Shown piece by piece: positions 52,452 through 59,805 of a stretch of DNA of 64,000 nt. Position 1 is the stretch's first letter. Each line of letters starts with the position of its first letter. The DNA is from Streptomyces rubiginosohelvolus (GTDB lineage: Bacteria > Actinomycetota > Actinomycetes > Streptomycetales > Streptomycetaceae): positions 1 to 64,000 of the forward strand of contig NZ_BMTW01000022.1 of the NCBI RefSeq assembly GCF_014649875.1. Direction: 5' to 3'. The notes beneath the pieces are model-generated. The model was not told the DNA's origin, searched no databases, and saw nothing but the letters and a program-made list of their open reading frames with translations. The position numbers and the translations under genes are program-made.

Positions 52452-52934
52452 CTACGACTTGGCGACGGAGTCCTTCGCGGCGTCCTGCGCCTTGCCCGTC
52501 GCCCTGCCCGCCGCCTTCGCCGCCGTGCAGTCCGCGCAGCGGCCGAAGATCGCGAAGTGCTTCATGTCGGTGTCGAAGCCGAAGTCGGCGCGCAGCTTCC
52601 GCGTGAACTCGGCGACGACGGAGAGGTCCGCCTCGATGACGTCCTTGCAGTCCCGGCAGACCAGGTGGATGTGGTGGTGCCGGTCGGCCAGGTGGTACGA
52701 CGGGGCGCCGTGGCCGAGATGGGTGTGGCTGACGAGCCCGAGCTCCTCCAGGAGCTCCAGGGTCCGGTACACGGTGGAGATGTTCACGCCGGACGCCGTC
52801 CTGCGCACCTCGCACAGGATGTCGTCCGGAGTGCCGTGCTCCAGGGCGTCGACCGCCTCCAGGACGAGCTGCCTCTGGGGCGTCAGCCGGTAGCCGCGCT
52901 GCCGGAGGTCGGTCTTCCAGTCGGTGGTCACCAC
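52452..52934 (-). CDS. nur: Nickel-responsive Fur-family regulator Nur
   Basis: A 160-residue Fur-family repressor. The winged helix (RQRGYRLTPQRQLVLEAV, INISTVYRTLELLEELGLV-type stretch) is followed by the metal-binding HHHIHLVC and a CxxC pair (FGRCADCTAAK). Sequence and position match S. coelicolor Nur (SCO4179 as I recall), which represses nickel uptake and regulates superoxide dismutases. The start is GTG 52934 or the adjacent GTG 52931. The Ala/Lys-rich tail is a little longer than usual. Confidence 0.85.
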   Translation of the reverse strand: MVTTDWKTDLRQRGYRLTPQRQLVLEAVDALEHGTPDDILCEVRRTASGVNISTVYRTLELLEELGLVSHTHLGHGAPSYHLADRHHHIHLVCRDCKDVIEADLSVVAEFTRKLRADFGFDTDMKHFAIFGRCADCTAAKAAGRATGKAQDAAKDSVAKS

Positions 52935-52990
52935 ACGCCCAGTCTAGGGCGTGTGGTCAAACCCCGGCCGGGTCCTGCACTCCCTGGGCT

Positions 52991-53563
52991 CTACTTGAAG
53001 AAGGCGATGCCGTCGTCGGGCATGTCCTCGAGGTTCCGCGCCATCTCGGCGACCTCCTCGGGGGTGACGACCTTCTTCAGGTGCGCCGACATGTACGGGC
53101 GCAGCTCGACCTCGGGGGTGGCCTTCTCGCCGACCCACATCAGGTCGCTGTTGACGTAACCGTAGAGCCGCTTGCCACCGCTGTACGGGCCGGAGGCCGC
53201 CGTGCGGGCGACCGCGTCGGTGACCAGGTCGATCTGCGGCTTCTGGTCGGCCAGCTCGCCGTACCAGATCTCGATGACGCCCTGGTCGCGGGACATGACG
53301 ACCTCGACCTTGCGGTCCTTGTCGATGCGCCAGTAGCCGCTCTCGGTCTCCAGCGGCCGGACCTGCTTGCCCTCTCCGTCCAGGACCCAGGTGTGGGAGA
53401 CGTACTCCAGGAAGTCCCGGCCGTCGTGGCTGAAGGTGACTTCCTGGCCGAAGTTGCACTTCTCGGCGCCGGGGAAGTCGGACACGCCCGCGCCCGCCCA
53501 GTTGCCGAGGAGGAAGGCCAGCGGGACGAGGTCCGGGTGGAGGTCGGACGGAATCTCGATCAT
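52991..53563 (-). CDS. Nitrobindin-like heme protein (FABP/THAP4 family)
   Basis: A 190-residue ten-strand beta-barrel. The GxWxGxG signature (GNWAGAG, 20-26) and C-terminal heme-ligand His in the PYMSAHLKKV stretch are present. Nitrobindins are heme peroxynitrite isomerases that handle NO/peroxynitrite. It lies upstream of nur and ygfZ on the same strand (spacing 56 bp). Confidence 0.9.
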   Translation of the reverse strand: MIEIPSDLHPDLVPLAFLLGNWAGAGVSDFPGAEKCNFGQEVTFSHDGRDFLEYVSHTWVLDGEGKQVRPLETESGYWRIDKDRKVEVVMSRDQGVIEIWYGELADQKPQIDLVTDAVARTAASGPYSGGKRLYGYVNSDLMWVGEKATPEVELRPYMSAHLKKVVTPEEVAEMARNLEDMPDDGIAFFK

Positions 53564-53623
53564 GAGCGGCTCAGACGATCTGTGAGGGTGCGGGGTGGGC
53601 GGGGAACCGTTGCGCGACGAGGG

Positions 53624-53725
53624 TCAGCGCTGGCCCTGGTACAGCTTCTTCACGGTGATCGCGGCGAAGGCGGTGACGCCCACGCAGACCAGGACCAGCA
53701 GGGCGGTGAAGAATGCCTCAAGCAC
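53624..53725 (-). CDS. 33-aa single-pass membrane peptide
   Basis: A small gene beginning GTG 53725 with GAGGAG seven bases upstream. The peptide MLEAFFTALLVLVCVGVTAF plus AAITVKKLYQGQR forms one membrane helix (residues 5-25) with a basic C-terminal end, like many regulatory or assembly micro-proteins. It lies between nitrobindin and a three-gene membrane-protein operon and shares their strand. Function unknown; the Streptomyces literature rarely lists it. Confidence 0.7.
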   Translation of the reverse strand: MLEAFFTALLVLVCVGVTAFAAITVKKLYQGQR

Positions 53726-53765
53726 AGGGGGCTCCTCGTGACGAGCGGTTGGCGGCGGCGGCATG

Positions 53766-53797
53766 GCCGGGCCCCCAGCCTAATGGGTGGGGGCCCG
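53766..53797 (-). terminator. Hairpin after the three-gene operon
   Basis: CCGGGCCCCC (53766-53775) pairs perfectly with GGGGGCCCGG (53788-53797), 46 bp beyond the stop of the operon's last gene. Confidence 0.7.
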
Positions 53798-53842
53798 GTC
53801 CTCTCGTTCAGGTGCCGGTCGCGGGCCGCGCCCGCGCGCGCC

Positions 53843-54751
53843 TCAGGCGAGCAGCTGGTTCTGCAGGATCAGCGTCTGGTGGAAGGGGATGCGGGCCGTC
53901 TCCCGCTTTCCGGGACGCTCGTGCACGACGAGGGCCATCGTGTCCCCCGCCAGGGTGTACGCCTGCCGGACGTGCTCGGCCCCGAAGGGCGCCTGCTCGG
54001 TGAAGACGAACGAGGACAGGTTCTCGATGTCGTTGGCCGAGCCCCAGGCGGGGTCGAGGTCGGTGGTGTCCGTACGGGCCAGCGGCTTGCCGGCCGACGA
54101 CCCCACGTTCAGGTCGTCGATCATGCGGCTCGCGAACGCCGTCGAGTTGAACCGCACCAGGTAGGTCCGGGACGTCGTCCCGTCCGGCATGGTCCAGCCG
54201 CGCGCCGCTATGTGGCGCGGAGCGGCGTCCTTCAGGAGCTGGGCCACCGACCGCCGGTCCTGCTCCCGGTAGGCGTCGAGGAAGGTTTCCGTGGAGATCC
54301 AGCCGCCGGTCAGCTTCTTGTCGGGCTTCGCTCCCGCGGGGGCCGGAAGGAGCAGTTCGCGCAGGTCGGCGTGGTGGATCTCGGCCGGGTTGCCGGGCGA
54401 GAACGGCCGGGGCGAGCCGGCCGGGAGCGCGGGCAGGGTCAGTTCCGGATAGTCCCAGCGGCCGTCGCCCTCGGTGGCGAGCCCGGGGACGTCGGTGCGC
54501 TCCATCGAGGCGATCCCGAAGGCCGTACCGGTGCCGAGCACCCCGAAGGCGAGCGCGGCGGCCGTCCACCGCGCCACGGCCCGCAGGACCCGCCGGGGCG
54601 GCCTGGCCGCCGCGTCGGCGGCGGGCACCACGGGCGGGGCATCGGGCAGCGGGGGCGCGCCCTCGGGCAGTGCGTGCGGGGCGGGTGCGGGAGGCGCCTC
54701 GGGCGCGACGGTCGCCTCGGCCTCCCCCGGGGTCACCGTCTGCTCGCTCAT
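53843..54751 (-). CDS. Membrane-anchored protein, third of a paralogous trio
   Basis: A 302-residue protein with a Pro/Ala-rich cytoplasmic start (1-55), one membrane helix (about 60-82) and an extracytoplasmic domain. The domain has IHHADLRELLLPAPAGAKPDKKLTGG and TETFLDAY, similar in layout to the two upstream genes (an ELTKLLLPVPKGY-like segment recurs). ATG 54751 overlaps the previous stop (ATGA). No known domain recognised; possibly a cell-envelope sensor or protease-like regulator. Confidence 0.75.
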   Translation of the reverse strand: MSEQTVTPGEAEATVAPEAPPAPAPHALPEGAPPLPDAPPVVPAADAAARPPRRVLRAVARWTAAALAFGVLGTGTAFGIASMERTDVPGLATEGDGRWDYPELTLPALPAGSPRPFSPGNPAEIHHADLRELLLPAPAGAKPDKKLTGGWISTETFLDAYREQDRRSVAQLLKDAAPRHIAARGWTMPDGTTSRTYLVRFNSTAFASRMIDDLNVGSSAGKPLARTDTTDLDPAWGSANDIENLSSFVFTEQAPFGAEHVRQAYTLAGDTMALVVHERPGKRETARIPFHQTLILQNQLLA

Positions 54752-55569
54752 ATGTACTCCCCCGGGGACGCGATGTGGTCGAGCTGGTCCTTCACCAGGT
54801 CCCCGACCTCGGACGGGCTGAACGGCTTGCTGCCGTTCGCCTCGACGGAGACCGAGACCTCACCCTCGTACGCGATGCAGAGGACACCGTCGAGGGTGTC
54901 CTTGTCGCCCTTGGGCAGTTGGTAGCAGGCGGCCTTCTTGTGGCCCTCGACCGACGGCCCCTTGCGGAGCTCGTCGATGCCGTCCAGCAGCTTCTTGCGG
55001 TCCGCGTAGTTCCGGTGAACCGCCCGCTTGTCCCGCATCTTCACGACCTCCACGTTCACGAGGAGGTCGTTGGAGTCCGCGAGGTACGAGCGCTTCGCGA
55101 TGCCCCGGATGCGCAGCTTCTCGACGAACTTGTTCAGCTCCCGGCGCTCCTTCCCCGCCAGACCGCGCCCCATCTCCTTCATCGCCGCCGAGGCCTTGGC
55201 GCCGCTCGTCTCGCTGTCGTTGCCGAGATCGCCGATGTCCGGGCCGAGCCGGTAGCCCTTCGGCACCGGGAGCAGCAGCTTGGTCAGCTCGGTGTCGTGG
55301 CGGCCCCGGGACGGATCACCGGCCGGGTCCTTGCCCTTCGGTACGTGGTCCTCGTCCCAGATCGTCGTCGTGACCGTCCGGTCGGCGGCGTCCACGGTGT
55401 TCTTCGTGTAACCGGCCACGCCGCCGATCGCCCCGAGCACCAGGACGACGGGCAGCGCGGTCAGCAGCACCCGGCGGACCCGGCGTCCCCGGTGCTCCCC
55501 GCCGGGGGCGTGCTCGGTCACGGCATCGGCCACGGGCTCGGTCCTGGGGTTCGTGTCGTCGTCGGTCAC
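54748..55569 (-). CDS. Membrane-anchored protein, second of a paralogous trio
   Basis: A 273-residue protein with an N-terminal acidic stretch, a membrane helix (about 33-53) and an outer domain (RHDTELTKLLLPVPKGYRL, then KAACYQLPKGD...VLCIAYEGEVSVSVEA). Two Cys may form a disulfide. GTG 55569 overlaps the stop of the first gene (GTGA). Same architecture as its neighbours; function unknown. Confidence 0.75.
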   Translation of the reverse strand: MTDDDTNPRTEPVADAVTEHAPGGEHRGRRVRRVLLTALPVVLVLGAIGGVAGYTKNTVDAADRTVTTTIWDEDHVPKGKDPAGDPSRGRHDTELTKLLLPVPKGYRLGPDIGDLGNDSETSGAKASAAMKEMGRGLAGKERRELNKFVEKLRIRGIAKRSYLADSNDLLVNVEVVKMRDKRAVHRNYADRKKLLDGIDELRKGPSVEGHKKAACYQLPKGDKDTLDGVLCIAYEGEVSVSVEANGSKPFSPSEVGDLVKDQLDHIASPGEYI

Positions 55570-56366
55570 AGCCGCTCCAACTGTCGCTCGGCCAGCGTCC
55601 GGATGTCCTTCTTGCTGATCGGGGAGCTGTCGGAAATGCTGATGTCGAGCGCGATGTCGCCGCGTACGGCCAGCGCCCTGGCCCGGTAGAACGGAAGGTA
55701 TCCGGGCTTCCGGTCGACCGGGTAGAGGAAGTAGCGCCCCTCGCGGCTGCCCTTGATCGCGTCGCCCACGTTGCCCGCGCCGCTCTCGTCCCTCGGCATG
55801 TACATCAACTGGCCGTCGATGTGCTCCGCCGCGCCGAGTATGTCGCCGGGCCGGAACTGGAGCAGGTGGACTTCGGTGTTCCGGTACTTCCCCTGGTCCC
55901 ACGAGGTCGAGGCGACCCTGCGCAAGCCTCGCTCGGCCATCGCCTCGAACATGTGATGCGGGTTCTCGAACTTCATCTCGGCGTACTGGTCGATCGGCTC
56001 CCAGCCGTCGCCGAGGCCCAGTTCGTCGATGAGCGTCTTCTTCGCTCCCTTGGGCCGGTCGACGAGCAGCTTGCGCAGGTCTCCGTCCGTCCTGACCCGC
56101 CGGTCCTGAGCGGCCGGCAGCGGGGCCGGGGCCCGGTCGGCGGAGAGCGGCTTCGCCGGGTAGCCGAGGCCGGGCTGCGACAGGGCGGCCAGCGGCGTCG
56201 GCTCCCGCTCCGCCTGGACGCCGTAGCCCACGGCGACCCCGCCCACGATCCCGAGCAGGGCCGCCGCCGCGATGATCAGCGTCGTACGGCCACGAGGCCG
56301 GGGCCGATGCGCGGGCACGGCGGCGGAAGCCTCCGGTGCGGCAGGAATGGTGTCGTTCGGTTCCAA
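55566..56366 (-). CDS. Membrane-anchored protein, first of a paralogous trio
   Basis: A 266-residue protein: short cytoplasmic tail with RPRPRGR, one membrane helix (about 30-50), and an outer domain (DGDLRKLLVDRPKGAKKTL, FENPHHMFEAMAERGLRRVAST, GDIALDISISDSSPISKKDIRTLAERQLERL). The LLxxxPKG motif is shared by all three proteins, suggesting gene duplication. It heads the operon. Confidence 0.75.
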   Translation of the reverse strand: MEPNDTIPAAPEASAAVPAHRPRPRGRTTLIIAAAALLGIVGGVAVGYGVQAEREPTPLAALSQPGLGYPAKPLSADRAPAPLPAAQDRRVRTDGDLRKLLVDRPKGAKKTLIDELGLGDGWEPIDQYAEMKFENPHHMFEAMAERGLRRVASTSWDQGKYRNTEVHLLQFRPGDILGAAEHIDGQLMYMPRDESGAGNVGDAIKGSREGRYFLYPVDRKPGYLPFYRARALAVRGDIALDISISDSSPISKKDIRTLAERQLERL

Positions 56367-56471
56367 AAGGGTCCCCCCAAGAGACCTGAAGCGCGGGTTC
56401 CCTTACCTGCGCGCACAAGTGACCCTCAGGGGGGCAGGGAGGTTGCCTCCCGGAGGATTACAGTTCGGCAT

Positions 56472-56834
56472 ATGCCGAAGAAGCTTGTGATCAAGGTGAC
56501 CGCCGGGCCCGAGGCCGCCGAGCGCTGTTCGCAGGCCTTCACCGTGGCGGCCGTGGGCGTCGCCAGCGGGGTGGAGGTCTCGCTCTGGCTGACCGGGGAG
56601 TCCTCGTGGTTCGCGCTGCCGGGCCGGGCCGCCGAGTTCGAACTGCCGCACGCCGCCCCGCTGCCCGACCTGCTGGACTCGGTCCTGGCGGGCGGCCGGA
56701 TCACCCTGTGCACCCAGTGCGCGGCGCGGCGCGACATCACGGAGAAGGACGTGCTGGAGGGCGTACGCATCGCGGGTGCGCAGGTGTTCGTGCAGGAGGC
56801 CATGGCGGACGACACGCAGGCGCTCGTCTACTGA
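56472..56834 (+). CDS. DsrE family protein
   Basis: A 120-residue DsrE/TusD-like protein. The KLVIKVTAGPEAAERCSQAFTVA start and CTQCAARRDI Cys pair fit the family, members of which relay sulfur or act in stress. ATG 56472. It is near a thiosulfate sulfurtransferase operon, so a sulfur-transfer role is possible but unproven. Confidence 0.82.
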   Translation: MPKKLVIKVTAGPEAAERCSQAFTVAAVGVASGVEVSLWLTGESSWFALPGRAAEFELPHAAPLPDLLDSVLAGGRITLCTQCAARRDITEKDVLEGVRIAGAQVFVQEAMADDTQALVY

Positions 56835-56853
56835 TCCGCGCCCCTGGGCGGTC

Positions 56854-57111
56854 TCAGTGGCGCTTCCTGCCGTCCAGCTCGTCCCACCACTCGTCGGACT
56901 CGGGGTCGCCGGAGGGGTCGTCCCACCAACGGTCCTCCGGGCCCCGCCGGTTGGCGACCATCGCGGCGATCGGCGGGATCACCATGGCGACGACGCACAT
57001 GGCGATGGCGACGGGCATGGACCACAGGCGCACCACGGCCCAGGCGGACACGAAGAGCACGATGCACCCGCCCATCATCAGGAAGTAGTTCCTCCTGCGT
57101 CGGGCGTACAT
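56854..57111 (-). CDS. DUF3099 membrane protein
   Basis: An 85-residue protein with a basic start (MYARRRRNYF), two membrane helices (LMMGGCIVLFVSAWAVVRLW and MPVAIAMCVVAMVIPPIAAMVA) and an acidic Trp-rich tail. It is the short actinobacterial DUF3099 family, function unknown. ATG 57111 is used rather than the in-frame extension to 57411, which crosses a terminator. Confidence 0.82.
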   Translation of the reverse strand: MYARRRRNYFLMMGGCIVLFVSAWAVVRLWSMPVAIAMCVVAMVIPPIAAMVANRRGPEDRWWDDPSGDPESDEWWDELDGRKRH

Positions 57112-57148
57112 GCTTCCAGCGTAGGACTCCCGCCGCCGGACGGCACGA

Positions 57149-57198
57149 AGGGCCGCACCCCGCGTCAGGTGGCGTCCAACCCCCTGGGGTGCGGCCCT
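57149..57198 (-). terminator. Terminator of the sulfurtransferase/DUF1416 operon
   Basis: A perfect 13-bp stem (AGGGCCGCACCCC at 57149-57161, complement at 57186-57198) with a 24-nt loop, 52 bp after the DUF1416 stop. Confidence 0.75.
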
Positions 57199-57250
57199 CC
57201 GGCCGTTCGGTGTGCCGTGGAAGACGGCGTGCCGCGGATCCCGTGCGGGA

Positions 57251-57538
57251 TCAGACGGCGATGGCGACCTCGGAGAGTCCGCCGGTCTGCGCGACGACCG
57301 TGCGGTCGGCGCTGCCGCCCGGAACCAGGGCGCGGAGCGTCCAGGTGCCCTCGGCGGCGTAGAACCGGAACTGTCCGGTCGCCGAGGTCGGGACCTCGGC
57401 GGTGAACTCACCGGTCGAGTCCAGGAGGCGCACGTAGCCGGTGACGGGCTCGCCGTCGCGGGTCACGCTGCCCTGGATGGTGGTCTCACCGGGCTTGATC
57501 GTCGAAGCGTCGGGGCCACCGGCCTGTGCTCCACACAT
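57251..57538 (-). CDS. DUF1416 family protein
   Basis: A 95-residue beta-sandwich protein (MCGAQAGGPDASTIKPGETT...GEFTAEVPTSATGQFRFYAAEGTWTLRALVP). The family almost always sits beside actinobacterial thiosulfate sulfurtransferases, as here (39 bp downstream). The conserved second-position Cys (MCGAQ) is noteworthy. Function unknown; a partner or sulfur acceptor is possible. Confidence 0.9.
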   Translation of the reverse strand: MCGAQAGGPDASTIKPGETTIQGSVTRDGEPVTGYVRLLDSTGEFTAEVPTSATGQFRFYAAEGTWTLRALVPGGSADRTVVAQTGGLSEVAIAV

Positions 57539-57577
57539 GGTTCTGTCCTTCGGGTCGTCGTGGTGCTGGTCGGTGGG

Positions 57578-58417
57578 TTACTTGTTGGCGCCGAGCTCGA
57601 TCGGCACGCCGACGAGGGAGCCGTACTCGGTCCAGGAACCGTCGTAGTTCTTGACGTTCTCCTGGCCGAGCAGCTCGTGGAGCACGAACCAGGTGAGCGC
57701 GGAGCGCTCACCGATGCGGCAGTAGGCGATGGTGTCCTTCGCCAGGTCGACCTGCTCGTCCTCGTAGAGGGCCTTCAGCTCGTCGTCCGACTTGAAGGTG
57801 CCGTCGTCGTTGGCGTTCTTCGACCACGGGATGTTGCGGGCGCTCGGCACGTGGCCGGGGCGCTGCGACTGCTCCTGCGGGAGGTGGGCCGGGGCGAGCA
57901 GCTTGCCGCTGAACTCGTCGGGCGAGCGCACGTCGACCAGGTTCTGGCTGCCGATGGCCTTGACGACGTCGTCGCGGTAGGCGCGGATCGACTCGTCCTG
58001 CGGCTTGGCCGTGTACTGGGTGGCCGGGCGGGTGGGGACGACGTCGGTCAGGTCGCGGGAGTCGAGCTCCCACTTCTTGCGGCCGCCGTCGAGGAGCTTG
58101 ACGTTCTCGTGGCCGTACAGCTTGAAGTACCAGTAGGCGTACGACGCGAACCAGTTGTTGTTGCCGCCGTAGAGGACGACCAGCGTGTCGTTGCCGATGC
58201 CCTTCTCGCTGAGCAGCTTCTCGAAGCCGGCCTGGTCGACGAAGTCACGGCGGACCGGGTCCTGGAGGTCCTTGGTCCAGTCGATCCGGATCGCGTTCTT
58301 GATGTGGTTCTTCTCGTACGCCGAGGTGTCCTCGTCCACCTCGACGATCGCGACCTGCGGGTCGTCGATGTGGGCCTCGACCCAGTCGGCGTCTACCAGG
58401 ACGTCGCTGCGGCTCAT
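57578..58417 (-). CDS. sseA: Thiosulfate sulfurtransferase (rhodanese)
   Basis: A 279-residue tandem rhodanese. The first domain (3-130) is inactive-type; the second has the active-site loop CRIGERSA (Cys persulfide) and the conserved LLPQEQSQRPGHVPSARNIPW stretch. It transfers sulfur from thiosulfate to cyanide or thiol acceptors and is called CysA in mycobacteria. ATG 58417 follows GGAGGAG. A 26-residue leader peptide precedes it. Confidence 0.92.
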   Translation of the reverse strand: MSRSDVLVDADWVEAHIDDPQVAIVEVDEDTSAYEKNHIKNAIRIDWTKDLQDPVRRDFVDQAGFEKLLSEKGIGNDTLVVLYGGNNNWFASYAYWYFKLYGHENVKLLDGGRKKWELDSRDLTDVVPTRPATQYTAKPQDESIRAYRDDVVKAIGSQNLVDVRSPDEFSGKLLAPAHLPQEQSQRPGHVPSARNIPWSKNANDDGTFKSDDELKALYEDEQVDLAKDTIAYCRIGERSALTWFVLHELLGQENVKNYDGSWTEYGSLVGVPIELGANK

Positions 58418-58603
58418 GTTGTTCTCCTCCGGGGCAGTCTGCGGCGGGGTGGTGCGAGATGCGGAGTTGCTCGGTGCGGGTGTACGCGCGGAGGCACGGA
58501 ACGCGGCGCGTACGGGGCACGGGGTCGGCCCTGGCGGACGGTCGGGGGACGACGGTCGGAGGGCCGGGGAAGCGGGGCGGCTGCGGCGGTGCGAGCGTCC
58601 CGC

Positions 58604-58684
58604 TCAGAAGGTGCGACAGAGCATGGCGGCGACGCGGCACAGGTCTACTGCCCGCCGCTTCGTGAGATCCGCCTGTCGCTTCAT
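58604..58684 (-). CDS. 26-aa putative cysteine leader peptide
   Basis: An ATG at 58684 begins MKRQADLTKRRAVDLCRVAA then MLCRTF and a stop. The DLxRVAxxLCR core is the signature of short Streptomyces leader peptides found before sulfur-metabolism genes. The leader ends 186 bp before the sulfurtransferase start. Stalling at the Cys codons when Cys-tRNA is low could control the operon by attenuation; that mechanism is inferred. Confidence 0.75.
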   Translation of the reverse strand: MKRQADLTKRRAVDLCRVAAMLCRTF

Positions 58685-58939
58685 GCGTCCGATCGTAGGG
58701 AGGTACGGACGGAGATGTCACCGTCGTGTCGCATGGTGAGACACGATCATCCGTGATGCGAGACGGGAGAGGGGTGATCCGGCCCGGGATCCGCCGCCGG
58801 GTCGCTCCGAGCCTTGCCCGCATCTGCGGAACGGACGCGGGTGTCTCACCATCCGGATCGGAGGGGCGGATCAGCCGGTCGGTGCGGCGTCCGGGCCGGT
58901 CGGGCGGGGAAGCGTCCTGGCCCCGGCCGACCGGTCGGC

Positions 58940-58979
58940 CCCGTCAGCCCGTCAGCCCGTCAGCCCGTCAGCCCGTCAG
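58940..58979. repeat. Five perfect 8-bp repeats over a stop codon
   Basis: CCCGTCAG is repeated five times in a row; the DUF2993 stop codon (58968-58970) lies within it. As 8 is not a multiple of three, copy-number change shifts the frame at the very end of the gene, but each repeat array contains another TGA nearby. Confidence 0.9.
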
Positions 58980-59657
58980 GGCGACGTCCGAGCCGGTCAC
59001 CGAGATCTCCAGGCCCTTCTCGGTCACCTTGACCTCCTGGAGCTCCAGCCCCTCGGGCAGTCCGTCTATGTCGCCCTCGAAGTCGGTCCTGCTGCGGACC
59101 AGGTCCTCGACACCGGGGATCCCCGAGCCCGGCACCTCGTCCGCGCGCACCTTGATCGTGTGGCCGTCGACGCGGGTCACGGTGGACAGGACGCTGCGCG
59201 AGATCGGCCGGCCGAGGATCTCGACCGTGCCGGTGACCTTCGCCTTGCCCTTGCCGCCGTACTCCACGACGACGCCGTCGCTGGCCGCCGCCGTCAGGTC
59301 CTTGTACGTGACGAGCGCGGTGCCGGTGGCGCGGGTGGCGGTGGCGCTGCGGTAGCCGGAGCCGAGCTTCACGTCGTGCAGCCGGGCCCGGACCTCGCTG
59401 ACCCGGATCGTGCGGCCCGCGGCGCTGGTCTCCATGCCGGTGAGGCTGACGTCGACCCGGTCCAGCCGCGATCCGGCGAGCTGGGTGAGGAAGGGGAAGC
59501 CCTTGATCGAGATCTCCGTCGTGGCGGGCCCGTCCCCGCTGATCGTGACCCGGTCCTCGGCCTCGGACTCGGCGTACCAGAGGGCCGCGCGGTCGACGGC
59601 GAGGAAGAGGCCGCCGAGCACCACCACCAGGACCAGCAGTATTCGCAGTGCGCGCAT
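58968..59657 (-). CDS. DUF2993 family secreted protein
   Basis: A 229-residue protein with an N-terminal membrane anchor (RALRILLVLVVVLGGLFLAV) and an extracytoplasmic LmeA-like domain (DUF2993). In mycobacteria LmeA is a periplasmic factor in lipomannan elongation. ISIKGFPFLTQLAGSRLDRVDVSLTGM and the GTVEILGRPISRSVL stretch are family features. ATG 59657 is used; a GTG at 59672 would add five residues. Confidence 0.85.
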   Translation of the reverse strand: MRALRILLVLVVVLGGLFLAVDRAALWYAESEAEDRVTISGDGPATTEISIKGFPFLTQLAGSRLDRVDVSLTGMETSAAGRTIRVSEVRARLHDVKLGSGYRSATATRATGTALVTYKDLTAAASDGVVVEYGGKGKAKVTGTVEILGRPISRSVLSTVTRVDGHTIKVRADEVPGSGIPGVEDLVRSRTDFEGDIDGLPEGLELQEVKVTEKGLEISVTGSDVALTG

Positions 59658-59805
59658 GTCTCGATTCCCCACCCTGAGCCGACGGTCCCCCTGGCGCCCG
59701 TGAGCCTACTGCGGCAGGAGTGGACGCCCTGGATGATCGACGACCGACGGCCCCCCGGTGGTTCCCGAGGGGCCGTCAGCAGCCGTACGCGGCAGGGGGC
59801 GGCGG

